A DNA stretch of 64,000 nt. Source: Acidipropionibacterium virtanenii. Lineage in GTDB: Bacteria > Actinomycetota > Actinomycetes > Propionibacteriales > Propionibacteriaceae. Positions within the stretch are counted from its first letter, which is position 1; every line of letters starts with the position of its first letter. The notes beneath the pieces were generated by a model. It was not told the origin of the DNA. It saw only the letters and a program-made list of their open reading frames with translations, and made no database searches. A program made the translations under genes and the position numbers. Below are positions 1 through 7,366 of this stretch, piece by piece. The stretch is taken from positions 1,860,001 through 1,924,000 of the forward strand of contig NZ_CP025198.1 of the NCBI RefSeq assembly GCF_003325455.1. Direction: 5' to 3'.

Positions 1-1
1 A

Positions 2-1000
2 CTGACGGCCGTCCTCGGGATGGCGCCCACCGTCGGGGTGGTCGGCATGATCCTCGGCGGAGGCCTCGGCTGGTTCGCCCGGTCCCACGGCCTGGCGGCC
101 AACAGCGTCACCGCGATCGAGGGGGTCGATGCCACCGGCGCCACCGTGCGCGCCGACGCGACCCGTCAACCCGACCTGTTCTGGGCCGCCCGCGGGGGAG
201 AGGCTCCGATCATCGTCACCGCCCTGGAGCTGTCCCTGCATCGCACCGGCGACCTGCAGGCTGGGGCCCTCGTGTGGCCGATCGAGGCCACCGACCAGGT
301 GGTGCGCGCCTGGGGTGCCTGGATCGCCGACCTGCCCGAGACCGTCACCTCCCTGGTGAGGGTGCTGCGCTACCCGCCGATCCCTGAGATCCCCGAGCCG
401 CTGCGAGGACGCGACTTCGTCGCGGTGGAGGCCGCACTCCAGGCCGGCCCTCCGGCGACGGCCGAGCTTCTGGCTCCGCTGCGGGCCATGAATCCGATGA
501 TCGACACGGTGCATCCGATGGCGCCCGTCGAGCTCGCTGCGGTGCACGGAGACCCGCCGGATCCGGTACCGGCGGCCGGCTCCTCGGTGCTCCTGGGCGA
601 GATCTCGCCGAAGGCCCTTGATGCCTTCATCGCCGCGGCTCTGGCCGAGCCCTCGGGCGCTCTCCTGTCGATCGAGCTGCGCCATCTCGGTGGGGCTCTG
701 GCACCGGGTCGGGCCGGTGGCGGAGCGGTCAGCGATATCGGCGGGGAAGGACTGGTCTACTGCGTCGGGATGATCGCCGCACCCCCGATGGCCGGGGCGG
801 TCAGCACGGCCGCAGCCGCCGTCTCCACGGCACTGGCCCCCTTCGCCGCGCCGCGGATCGTGAAGAACTTCGCCGAGCGTCCGGCCGATCCGACCGCGCT
901 GTACGGCACGGCGACGGACAGGCTCCGCGGCGTCATCGCGAGCTGGGATCCGGATGGCCTGATCCGCGCCGGCCACCCGTTGGGAGCAGTGCGTGGGTGA
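2..1000 (+). CDS. FAD-binding oxidoreductase, BBE/PCMH type (5' truncated by window edge)
   Basis: The reading frame is open to the left edge, so the N-terminus and most of the FAD-binding PCMH domain lie outside. What remains starts at the end of the FAD domain: GGGLGWFARSHGL resembles the flavin-contacting stretch of berberine-bridge-like oxidases, followed by DLFWAARGGEAPIIVTALEL. The last 45 residues (NFAER..YGTATDRLRGVIASWDPDGLIRAGHPL) match the C-terminal BBE segment. The usual GGGGNFG stretch after the RGG reads GGEAPII, so cofactor contacts may differ from the family norm. The substrate cannot be read from the sequence. The MarR gene 160 bp downstream on the same strand may belong to a separate unit, because operator-like repeats lie between them. 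Confidence 0.8.
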   Translation: MTAVLGMAPTVGVVGMILGGGLGWFARSHGLAANSVTAIEGVDATGATVRADATRQPDLFWAARGGEAPIIVTALELSLHRTGDLQAGALVWPIEATDQVVRAWGAWIADLPETVTSLVRVLRYPPIPEIPEPLRGRDFVAVEAALQAGPPATAELLAPLRAMNPMIDTVHPMAPVELAAVHGDPPDPVPAAGSSVLLGEISPKALDAFIAAALAEPSGALLSIELRHLGGALAPGRAGGGAVSDIGGEGLVYCVGMIAAPPMAGAVSTAAAAVSTALAPFAAPRIVKNFAERPADPTALYGTATDRLRGVIASWDPDGLIRAGHPLGAVRG

Positions 1001-1026
1001 CGTCCGGCCGGAGCCGATCACATAGG

Positions 1027-1142
1027 GAAACAATTTCCTGCGAAACTATTTCGCAGGGGCTGCACCGAGCATCGGGCCGGGGGTCTGGGGGTGATCGTTC
1101 GAGGGAACATGTCCGAAAGGTCATTTCCCAGGAAACTATTTC
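1027..1142 (+). promoter_or_regulatory. Three GAAA-N3-TTTC inverted repeats (candidate MarR operators) and leaderless promoter region
   Basis: GAAACAATTTC occurs at 1027-1037 and GAAACTATTTC at 1042-1052 and 1132-1142. Each is GAAA-N3-TTTC. The middle copy is embedded in a longer perfect inverted repeat (CCTGCGAAA, CTA, TTTCGCAGG; 1037-1057). The last copy sits just before the hexamer TAGGGT (1146-1151), which ends 6 nt before the MarR start codon. This is the classic layout of an autoregulatory MarR operator; binding by the adjacent regulator is inferred. Confidence 0.6.
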
Positions 1143-1157
1143 TGATAGGGTGCGGGC

Positions 1158-1658
1158 ATGGGGCGTCGTGAGGAACCGGGCAGAGACCAGAGGCGTGCCT
1201 GGATCGCGCTCGCCGCGGTCGCAGAGCTGCTGCCTCAGGTCGTCGGCACCGGCGCCACCGCAGGAGCGGGGCTGACCAGCTTCGAGTACATGCTGCTGGG
1301 TGCGCTGCGCTCCTCGGGAACTTCACTGAGGACCGGTGAGCTGGCTGCGGCCCTGGACTGCCCGGCACCCCGGGTGTCCAAGACGGTCGCCAGGCTCGAG
1401 CGGCGCAACCTCGTCCGGCGCAGCTCGGTGGATTCCGACCGCCGCGCCACCCGGGTGAGTCTCACGGACCAGGGCCGCCGGACCCACGAGGTCGCAGTGC
1501 CCGAGTACACCGATTTCGTCTTCGGATCGGTGCTGAAGGGGCTGGGCCCCGACGAGCTCGACGAGATGGCCGGACTGCTCGAGAAGGTCCTGGAGAATCT
1601 CAACGCGCTGTCCGAGGAGGCGGCCGGGCCCGTCCCGTCCGATAGCGTCTCCCCGTGA
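1158..1658 (+). CDS. MarR-family transcriptional regulator
   Basis: 166 residues, a normal length for a MarR dimer subunit. A winged helix-turn-helix occupies roughly residues 35-110: TSFEYMLLGALRSS, then the recognition helix region LRTGELAAALDCPAPRVSKTVARLERRNLVRR, then the wing with the typical DxRATRVSLTDQGRR motif. The flanking helices would form the dimer interface. ATG at 1158 follows a TAGGGT hexamer with a 6-nt gap, suggesting a leaderless message. The stop codon overlaps the GTG of the following acetyltransferase by 4 nt (GTGA), so the two are translationally coupled. The ligand is unknown. The repeats upstream suggest autoregulation and perhaps control of the coupled acetyltransferase. 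Confidence 0.9.
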   Translation: MGRREEPGRDQRRAWIALAAVAELLPQVVGTGATAGAGLTSFEYMLLGALRSSGTSLRTGELAAALDCPAPRVSKTVARLERRNLVRRSSVDSDRRATRVSLTDQGRRTHEVAVPEYTDFVFGSVLKGLGPDELDEMAGLLEKVLENLNALSEEAAGPVPSDSVSP

Positions 1659-2149
1659 ACCAGACAACTTTGAACGATGGCGCCGTACTGCGCGAGGCCC
1701 GCCCCGGAGACGAGCCCGGGATCCTGGCCTGCATCCGGGCCCTGGCGGCCTACGAGCGGGAACCCGACGCGGTGGAGAACACCGTCGGGGCGCTGACCGA
1801 GAATCTCTTCGGCGAGCGGCCGCGGGTCTTCGCCCATGTCGTGGAGCGCGACGCTCGGGTCATCGGCATCGCCGTCTGGTTCCTCACCTACTCCACCTGG
1901 ACCGGTCGGCACGGCATCTGGCTGGAGGATCTCTACGTTCGCGACGAGTTCCGGGGCCGGGGCTACGGGAAGGCCATGGTCTCGCACCTGGCCGCGGTGT
2001 GCGCCGAGCGCGGCTACCCCCGCCTGGAATGGACGGTGCTGGACTGGAATGCGCCGTCGATCGCCTTCTACCGCAGCATCGGTACCGAGCCCATGGACGA
2101 GTGGACCACCCAGCGCCTCACCGGCGAGGCGCTGGCCGCCCTGGCCTGA
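1655..2149 (+). CDS. GNAT N-acetyltransferase, SSAT-like
   Basis: 164 residues with a GNAT fold. The acetyl-CoA loop is visible as DEFRGRGYGKAMVSHL (R/Q-x-x-G-x-G/A type). The preceding strand IWLEDLYVRDEF and the earlier WFLTYSTWTGRHG resemble spermidine/spermine (diamine) N-acetyltransferases, in which YSTW and LEDLYV are characteristic. A polyamine or small-amine substrate is therefore a reasonable guess, not a proof. The GTG start overlaps the stop of the MarR gene (coupled translation). A TAGCGT hexamer ends 6 nt before the GTG, so an internal leaderless promoter is also possible. The gene runs tail to tail with the TetR regulator, with 5 nt between the stop codons. Confidence 0.85.
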   Translation: MNQTTLNDGAVLREARPGDEPGILACIRALAAYEREPDAVENTVGALTENLFGERPRVFAHVVERDARVIGIAVWFLTYSTWTGRHGIWLEDLYVRDEFRGRGYGKAMVSHLAAVCAERGYPRLEWTVLDWNAPSIAFYRSIGTEPMDEWTTQRLTGEALAALA

Positions 2150-2154
2150 CGGCC

Positions 2155-2784
2155 TCAGGTCCGGGGCGCCGCGGAGGCGAGCAGCCGGCGCAGCAGCGAC
2201 CGGGCCTCCTCGGGACTGACCTGTCCAGGGGTGTCGGTGAGCTGGGAGGCCAGCCCGTCGACGAAGGTGTGGAGTACCGCCGCCCACATCTCGACCTGAT
2301 CATCCGGGTGGGGCTGGGTGGCGTCCTGGAGACCGCCGGCCGACGGGTATCCGTACAGCGAGGCGAGGCACCGGCGGTAGAGCGCCCGACGGTCCGACCA
2401 GATCACAGATCCTCCCTCCGGCGGGTTGCGGCGCTCCCACTCGGCCAGGGCCGACCAGAGCTCGAGCTCGCGACGGCGGGTCTGGTCCAAGGGCAGCATC
2501 TCCTCGACGACCGACGCGATCTGCTCCACCATCGTCGCCCCCGGGTGCGGACCCTGCAGCCGGGCCAGGACCCCCTCGCGCAGTCTTGAGGAGGCCGCCG
2601 CCATGACGTACTCCTGCAGCTCCTGCTGAGTGGGGAAGTAGTGCCGCAGGGCTCCCGTCGAGCAGCCGGCCGCAGAGGCCACCCCGCGCAGCGTGACTCC
2701 GTCCAGTCCCTGACGCAGCACCACCCCCAGGGCGGTCTCGGCGATCTCGGAACGGCGCTCATCATGATCCACGACTCTTGGCAC
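2155..2784 (-). CDS. TetR/AcrR-family transcriptional regulator
   Basis: 209 residues from the GTG at 2784. The frame stays open upstream, but the extra residues are low-complexity arginine-rich sequence, and a TATTCT hexamer ends exactly 6 nt before this GTG, so 2784 is preferred. The N-terminal TetR HTH reads RRSEIAETALGVVLRQGLDGVTLRGVASAAGCSTGALRHYFPTQQEL (about residues 8-55). The remainder is the helical ligand-binding domain, which resembles the BetI-like C-terminal family (ELELWSALAEWERRNP, VDGLASQL). The AT-rich spacer 2785-2840 contains GTGTGC/GCACGG-type half sites that could be its operator. The ligand is unknown. Confidence 0.87.
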   Translation of the reverse strand: MPRVVDHDERRSEIAETALGVVLRQGLDGVTLRGVASAAGCSTGALRHYFPTQQELQEYVMAAASSRLREGVLARLQGPHPGATMVEQIASVVEEMLPLDQTRRRELELWSALAEWERRNPPEGGSVIWSDRRALYRRCLASLYGYPSAGGLQDATQPHPDDQVEMWAAVLHTFVDGLASQLTDTPGQVSPEEARSLLRRLLASAAPRT

Positions 2785-2840
2785 GGACAGAGAATAACAC
2801 GGGTGTGCTGTTTTATTTCGCACGGCCGGGTTGTGTAATT

Positions 2841-3929
2841 TCATACGGGCGTGCTTTTCGGGTCCTCGCAGGCATGGCGAATGGCATCCACCAGGGCGTC
2901 GACGTCTGCGGCGGCGGTCTCGAAGCCACACATGAGACGGGCGGGGGAGCCGAGCGTCCCCTCACCGTGGAAGCCGAACCGGGTGCGCAGAGGTGCCACG
3001 GCCGCGTCCGGAAGGACCGCGAAGACGGCGTTGGACTGGACCCTCTGCGCGATCCGGACCCCGGGTAGCCCGCCGAGGCCCGCGGCCAGCCGCTCGGCCA
3101 TCTCATTGGCGGCCGAGGCGTTGCGCAGCCACAGGTCGCCCTCGTACATCGCGATGAGCTGGGCCGAGACGAAGCGCATCTTCGAGACGAGCTGGAGGGT
3201 GCTCTTGCGCGCCATCCGGACCGCCTGTGCGAGAGCGGCGGCGCGCGGACCGGGCGGGACGACAACCGCCTCGGCCAGCATCGCGCCGTTCTTGGTGGCT
3301 CCCAGGCTGATGATGTCGACGCCTGCGTCGGAGGTGAGTTCGCTCAGGCCGGTGCCCAGATGCGCCGCGGCCACAGCCAGCCGGGCGCCGTCCAGGTGGA
3401 CCGCCATGCCGTGCTGGTGGGCGGCGCGGGTCAGCGACACCACCTCGTCGGGGGTGTACGCGGTGCCGGTCTCGGTGGCATCGGCGATCGAGACGGCGAG
3501 GGGCTGGGCGTGGTGAGGATCCCCCAGAGCACGGGCCGCCTCGTGGATCTGGTCGGGATGCAGCTTGCCGTCGGAGGCGGGCGCGGTGATGAGTTTGATG
3601 CCGGCCTGCTCCGGCGCTCCGGCCTCGTCGGTGGTGGTGTGGGAGGGCGCCGGCGTGAGCACCGCTGCCCAGCGGGGCGTCGCGGCGCGCAGGCTCAGCA
3701 CATTGGCACCGGTGCCGTTGAGCACCGGGAAGGTGGCCGTTCCGGCGCCGAAGTGGTCGGCCATCACCTCCTGGAGGCGGGTCGTGTACGGGTCCTCCCC
3801 ATAGGAGTCGACGGCCCCGCCGTTGGCTGCGACGATCGCCGCCAGTACCTCGGGGTGCACCCCGGAGAGGTTGTCGGAGAAGAAGGAACGGCGCCCGGGA
3901 TCATGGAGAGGCATCACATGAGATATCAC
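2841..3929 (-). CDS. Low-specificity L-threonine aldolase family protein (PLP enzyme)
   Basis: 362 residues of fold type I PLP enzyme in the beta-eliminating lyase/threonine aldolase family, which cleaves threonine or allo-threonine to glycine and acetaldehyde. Visible family signatures are SFFSDNLSGVHPEVL at the N-terminus, YGEDPYTTRLQ, the HLDGARLAVAAAHL motif that contacts the cofactor, and ISLGATKNGAMLAEAVV containing the Schiff-base lysine (K in GATKNG). GTG at 3929 or ATG at 3914 are both possible starts; a TACGAT hexamer lies 8 nt before the former. It is transcribed toward the TetR gene with a 56-bp gap, which may make it part of that regulator's neighbourhood. Confidence 0.88.
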   Translation of the reverse strand: MISHVMPLHDPGRRSFFSDNLSGVHPEVLAAIVAANGGAVDSYGEDPYTTRLQEVMADHFGAGTATFPVLNGTGANVLSLRAATPRWAAVLTPAPSHTTTDEAGAPEQAGIKLITAPASDGKLHPDQIHEAARALGDPHHAQPLAVSIADATETGTAYTPDEVVSLTRAAHQHGMAVHLDGARLAVAAAHLGTGLSELTSDAGVDIISLGATKNGAMLAEAVVVPPGPRAAALAQAVRMARKSTLQLVSKMRFVSAQLIAMYEGDLWLRNASAANEMAERLAAGLGGLPGVRIAQRVQSNAVFAVLPDAAVAPLRTRFGFHGEGTLGSPARLMCGFETAAADVDALVDAIRHACEDPKSTPV

Positions 3930-4010
3930 GCGCCCCGATCGTAGTCACCACCCCTCTGCCGTGGGCAGACAGACCGGGTCCGGCGATCCCGGTGCGTCTA
4001 GCCTCGGGTC

Positions 4011-4349
4011 ATGACCGAGCATCAGACAGCCCCGGTGCCCCGCGCTTCCACGGGCGAACCCCTGTGGCGCGACGCCGTGGGCGGCTTCCTGCGTCGCACC
4101 CGCAACCGGCGCGGCGAGACCCTCGATGACGTCGCGACCCGGGCCGGCGTCTCCCCGCAGTACCTCTCCGAGATCGAACGCGGACGCAAGGAGCCTTCGA
4201 GCGAGGTGCTGGCCGCTGTCAACGGCGCCCTTGATCTCACTCTGCTCGATCTCACCGTCGCGGTCGCCCGCACCCTGCACCGCGAGACAGCGCACCACGA
4301 CACGCTGCACCGCTCCACCACGCGGACGATGCTCGCCCTGGCCGCCTGA
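4011..4349 (+). CDS. popR: PopR/ClgR-like XRE-family activator of clpP genes
   Basis: 112 residues. An XRE helix-turn-helix lies at about residues 25-80 (LRRTRNRRGETLDDVATRAGVSPQYLSEIERGRKEPSSEVLAAVNGAL). The SPQYLSEIERGRKEPSSEVL core is the hallmark of actinobacterial ClgR/PopR, the Clp-gene activators. The last residues are TMLALAA, resembling the SsrA degradation tag. In Streptomyces the C-terminal alanines of PopR/ClgR make the activator a ClpP substrate, giving feedback. A TAGCCT hexamer ends 6 nt before the ATG, so the message is probably leaderless. The stop codon is a single nucleotide from the stop of the convergent clpP gene. Three palindromes of the PopR type lie upstream of the clpP pair (5606-5650). 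ClgR is the alternative name; PopR is preferred because of the operator type. Confidence 0.82.
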   Translation: MTEHQTAPVPRASTGEPLWRDAVGGFLRRTRNRRGETLDDVATRAGVSPQYLSEIERGRKEPSSEVLAAVNGALDLTLLDLTVAVARTLHRETAHHDTLHRSTTRTMLALAA

Positions 4350-4350
4350 C

Positions 4351-4938
4351 TCATCTCTCGTCGATCACCTGGTCCAGCAGGCCGTAGTCGCGGGCCTCGG
4401 CAGCGGTGAACACCCTGTCCCGGTCTGTGTCGGCGCGCAGCGTGGTGACGTCCTGGCCGGTGTGGCGGGCCAGGACCCGTTCGATGTCGGAGCGGATCCG
4501 CACCAGTTCGTCGGCCTGGAGGATGAGATCCGGGATCGCCCCACGGCCCTGGGCGCCCGGCTGGTGCAGCACCACCCGGGCGTGCGGCAGCGCCGATCTG
4601 GCACCCGGTGCTCCGGCGGCCAGCAGCACCGCGCCGACGTCGACCGCCTGGCCCACGCATGTGGTCGCGACCCGGGGCCTCACGAACCGCATCGTGTCGT
4701 AGATCGCCAGCATGGCGCTGGGATCCCCTCCCTCGCAGTTGATGTACAGCGAGATCTCGGACTCCGCACTCACCGACTCCAGATAGAGCATCTGGGCGAC
4801 CAGGGCGTTGGCCACCCCGGCGTCCAGGGCGGTGCCGAGGTAGATGATCCGCTCGCCGAGCAGGTGGGAGTAGACGTCCATCACCCGGTCCCCGCGCGGG
4901 TTCTCGGCGATGACCTGGGGAATCGTGTAGGTGCTCAT
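4351..4938 (-). CDS. clpP: ClpP-like protein lacking the catalytic serine (second gene of clpP pair)
   Basis: 195 residues with a full ClpP fold: MSTYTIPQVIAENPRGDRVMDVYSHLLGERIIYLG at the N-terminus, YINCEGGDPSAMLAIYDTM, ALPHARVVLHQPGAQG with the catalytic histidine, and DTDRDRVFTAAEARDYGLLD with the catalytic aspartate. The serine motif, normally GQAAS(M/A)GA, reads GQAVDVGA, so the nucleophile is replaced by Asp, and the codon is clearly GAC. The subunit is predicted to be proteolytically inactive, like ClpR proteins, and probably assembles with the upstream partner. The start codon overlaps the stop of the upstream clpP (ATGA), so the two are coupled. The oxyanion-side sequence CEGGDP also departs from the usual NSPGG. 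Confidence 0.9.
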   Translation of the reverse strand: MSTYTIPQVIAENPRGDRVMDVYSHLLGERIIYLGTALDAGVANALVAQMLYLESVSAESEISLYINCEGGDPSAMLAIYDTMRFVRPRVATTCVGQAVDVGAVLLAAGAPGARSALPHARVVLHQPGAQGRGAIPDLILQADELVRIRSDIERVLARHTGQDVTTLRADTDRDRVFTAAEARDYGLLDQVIDER

Positions 4939-5564
4939 GTCATCTCCTGGTCGTGATCGGCGGCGAATCCGGCACCGGGCCGGGCGACGGGACGGATCTG
5001 GTCGAAGGTGCTGACGACCCGGTCGATGAATCCGTAGTCCACGGCCTGGGCGGCGCTGTACCAGTGGTCGTGCAGGGAGTCCTCGAAGACCCTCTCGCGA
5101 GGCTGGCCGGTGTCGGCGGCGATGAGCCCCAGCACCGTGTCGCGGGTGTGGCGCAGCTCGTCGGCCTGGAGCTCGACGTCGACCGCGGTGCCTCCGATCC
5201 CGGCCGACCCCTGGTGCATGAGGATCCGGGCGTGCGGAAGCGCCGCCCGCAGCCCCGGGGTGCCCGCCGACAGCAGGAACTGGCCGGCGCTGCAGGCCAG
5301 TCCGACCGCCAGGGTGGCGACCGGGGCCGGAATGGTGCGCATGAGGTCGCGGATGGCGAGCATCGCGGGCACCGATCCGCCGGGGGAATGGATCCACAGC
5401 GAGATCGTGGCGCCGGGGTCCTCGTCGGCCAGCCGGATCAGCTGGGTGGCCAGGAGGGTTCCGTTGTCGTCGTCGAGCTCGCCGTCCAGGATCAGGACGC
5501 GGCGCTCGAACCAGCCCTGCCGGGCCCGTTCGTCGAATGCAGGAGGTGTGGATGACTCGGTCAT
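4935..5564 (-). CDS. clpP: ATP-dependent Clp protease proteolytic subunit (active-site complete)
   Basis: 209 residues; ATG at 5564 is chosen because it begins at the family N-terminus and follows GAGG-poor sequence with no better start. ClpP motifs: LWIHSPGGSVPAMLAIRDLM, VGLACSAGQFLLSAGTPG with the catalytic serine in GLACSAG, LPHARILMHQGSAG with the histidine, and LHDHWYSAAQAVDYGFID with the aspartate. The triad is complete, although GQAAS is replaced by GLACS. It is first in an operon with the serine-less ClpP (overlap ATGA) and corresponds in layout to clpP3-clpP4 of Streptomyces. Its promoter region holds three tandem PopR-type palindromes. The longer open frame upstream is Arg/Leu-rich and includes those palindromes, so it is not coding. 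Confidence 0.9.
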   Translation of the reverse strand: MTESSTPPAFDERARQGWFERRVLILDGELDDDNGTLLATQLIRLADEDPGATISLWIHSPGGSVPAMLAIRDLMRTIPAPVATLAVGLACSAGQFLLSAGTPGLRAALPHARILMHQGSAGIGGTAVDVELQADELRHTRDTVLGLIAADTGQPRERVFEDSLHDHWYSAAQAVDYGFIDRVVSTFDQIRPVARPGAGFAADHDQEMT

Positions 5565-5605
5565 GACCCCACGGTGGCGCCGTCGGCCGTGCGACAACAG
5601 CCCCG

Positions 5606-5650
5606 CCTGCCCACGGCAGAGCTGCCGGCGGCAGAGCTGCCGGCGGCAGA
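5606..5650 (-). promoter_or_regulatory. Three tandem CTGCC-N3-GGCAG palindromes (PopR-type operator) upstream of clpP operon
   Basis: CTGCC-N3-GGCAG occurs three times in exact 15-bp register: 5607-5619, 5622-5634 and 5637-5649. Read on the minus strand each unit is TCTGCC-N3-GGCAG. In Streptomyces lividans PopR is known to act through TCTGCC-N3-GGCAGA palindromes in front of clpP3-clpP4. The array ends about 40 bp upstream of the first clpP start codon, a suitable place for an activator. The divergent polymerase gene starts 60 bp on the other side. Confidence 0.8.
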
Positions 5651-5709
5651 GGACCGGGAGAATCCCGCGCACCCCTGTGCTGCCCGGCTGCGGCCCCTAC
5701 CCTGGAGGC

Positions 5710-6579
5710 ATGCCTCGACACAGCGGAGACGGGGCCCGGGTTCGCCTCGGTTCCCCCGACAAGGTCCTGTTCCCCGAGACGGGATTCACCAAGCGTGATC
5801 TCGCCGACTACTACCGGCGCGTCTCGCCGGTGTTCCTGGAACAACTGCGCGACCGCCCGATCAGCCGGGTGCGATATCCTGACGGGATCGAGGGGCAGCG
5901 GATCTTCCAGCGCAACATCTCACGGGGCATGCCGGGATGGATCCGCCGGTTCGAGGTCTCGGCCAGTCCCGGGGCGATGGGCACTCCGCAGGACAGGGCG
6001 AGGACGGTGACCTATCCGGTCGTCGACGACGCCGACGGTCTGGCCTGGATGGCCGGTCAGGCCACTGTCGAGTTCCACACCCCGCAGTGGAGGCTCGGCC
6101 CTCGCGGCGGGGTGCGCCGCCCCGACCGCCTGGTGATCGATCTGGATCCGGGGGAGGGCACCGGTCTGGAGGAGTGCGCCCGGGTGGCATTGATGATCCG
6201 CGACCGGCTCGAGCACGACGGGCTGCACCCGAGGCCTGTGACCAGCGGAGGGAAGGGCCTGCACCTCTACGCCCGGTTGACCGCGCAGGCCCCGATACCG
6301 ACCACCGCGCGCGCCGTCCACGGCTATGCCCGCCGGCTGGCCGAGGGCCTCGCCGCCGAGCATCCCGGCACCGTGATCGCCCACGCCTCCAAGCAGGATC
6401 GCGTCGGACGGGTGTTCATCGACTGGAGCCAGAACCATCCGGCGAAGACCACCGTGACCCCTTACAGCCTGCGCGCCAAGGGCGGATCCCCGAGCGCCGC
6501 CGCGCCCCGCGACTGGGACGAGATCGGCCCGGGCCTGGCCCAGCTGGGCCCGGCCGACGTCCTGGACAGACTGGACTGA
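5710..6579 (+). CDS. Stand-alone LigD-type primase-polymerase (NHEJ polymerase domain)
   Basis: 289 residues equivalent to the polymerase (PolDom) part of bacterial LigD, an archaeo-eukaryotic primase-type nucleotidyltransferase that fills ends during non-homologous end joining. Motifs visible: metal-binding LVIDLDPGEG (DxD), SGGKGLHLYARL (SGxxGxH nucleotide-binding motif) and the late acidic region VFIDWSQNHPAKTTVTPYSLRAK typical of the family. No ligase or nuclease domain is fused and no Ku gene is nearby, so partners must be elsewhere. TACCCT ends 6 nt before the ATG (leaderless promoter), although GGAGG also precedes it. It is divergent from the clpP operon and followed by the hydrolase after 1 nt. 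Confidence 0.85.
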   Translation: MPRHSGDGARVRLGSPDKVLFPETGFTKRDLADYYRRVSPVFLEQLRDRPISRVRYPDGIEGQRIFQRNISRGMPGWIRRFEVSASPGAMGTPQDRARTVTYPVVDDADGLAWMAGQATVEFHTPQWRLGPRGGVRRPDRLVIDLDPGEGTGLEECARVALMIRDRLEHDGLHPRPVTSGGKGLHLYARLTAQAPIPTTARAVHGYARRLAEGLAAEHPGTVIAHASKQDRVGRVFIDWSQNHPAKTTVTPYSLRAKGGSPSAAAPRDWDEIGPGLAQLGPADVLDRLD

Positions 6580-6580
6580 T

Positions 6581-7366
6581 ATGGGCATCGCACGGACCGT
6601 CTCCACGACGCGCCGTATCGTCGGCATCCCTGTCATGGAGGTGGCCCCGGCCGGGAGAGACCCCCGCGGGCCGGTGCTCTGGATCCCGCCGCTGGGCGGG
6701 GACAAGGAGCGCTACACCGACCAGCTGAACGGGCTGGCACAGCGGGGATTCCTGGCCGTCGGCATCGACCCCCGGCGCCACGGCGAGCGCGCGGACCTTC
6801 CGCCCGACCGGTTGTTCGAGCTGGTGATGAACCGGTTCCGGGCCACCATGTGGCCGATCCTCGGCGGCACCGTCCTGGACGCCATGGCGGTGATCGACGA
6901 GGAGCTCTCCGCCCACCGGATCGACGGCCCCGTTCTGGCCGGAGGGGTCTCGATGGGCGGGGACATCGCCATCGCCCTGGCCGGCATCGATCCCAGGGTG
7001 ACTCGGGTGGCCGCCATCGCCTCGACGCCTGACTGGACCCGGCCCGGCATGACGCTCATCGGCCGACCCGGCCAGGTCATCGATCAGGGGGAGGCGACGT
7101 CGGGTGGGCGGTGGCTGCGCGATCACCTCGACCCCCTCGCGCACCCGGACCGGTTTCGGCGCGAACTGGCGATCCGCCTGGACGTCGGGGCCGCCGACAC
7201 TCACGTGCCCGCCGAGGCCGCGCACCGTTTCGCCGCGCTGCTGGCCGACGGTCCGCCGGCTCCTCAGATCGCCGTCGTGGATCACCCGGGGCTGGATCAT
7301 CCGGACCTGTGCCGGGATCCTCAGGTCCTGGGCGGTGCGCTGTCCTGGCTGACCGGTCCCTCATGA
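6581..7366 (+). CDS. Alpha/beta hydrolase
   Basis: 261 residues with an alpha/beta-hydrolase layout: a strand with an oxyanion-hole-like segment LWIPPLGGDKERY, the nucleophile elbow GGVSMGGDIAIALAG (Ser in GVSMGG), and a late histidine in DHPGLDHPDLC. The ATG follows the polymerase stop by 1 nt, implying an operon. The 3' end overlaps the convergent ketopantoate reductase gene by 46 nt. Nothing in the sequence identifies the substrate; a link to DNA repair is not implied beyond adjacency. Confidence 0.75.
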   Translation: MGIARTVSTTRRIVGIPVMEVAPAGRDPRGPVLWIPPLGGDKERYTDQLNGLAQRGFLAVGIDPRRHGERADLPPDRLFELVMNRFRATMWPILGGTVLDAMAVIDEELSAHRIDGPVLAGGVSMGGDIAIALAGIDPRVTRVAAIASTPDWTRPGMTLIGRPGQVIDQGEATSGGRWLRDHLDPLAHPDRFRRELAIRLDVGAADTHVPAEAAHRFAALLADGPPAPQIAVVDHPGLDHPDLCRDPQVLGGALSWLTGPS

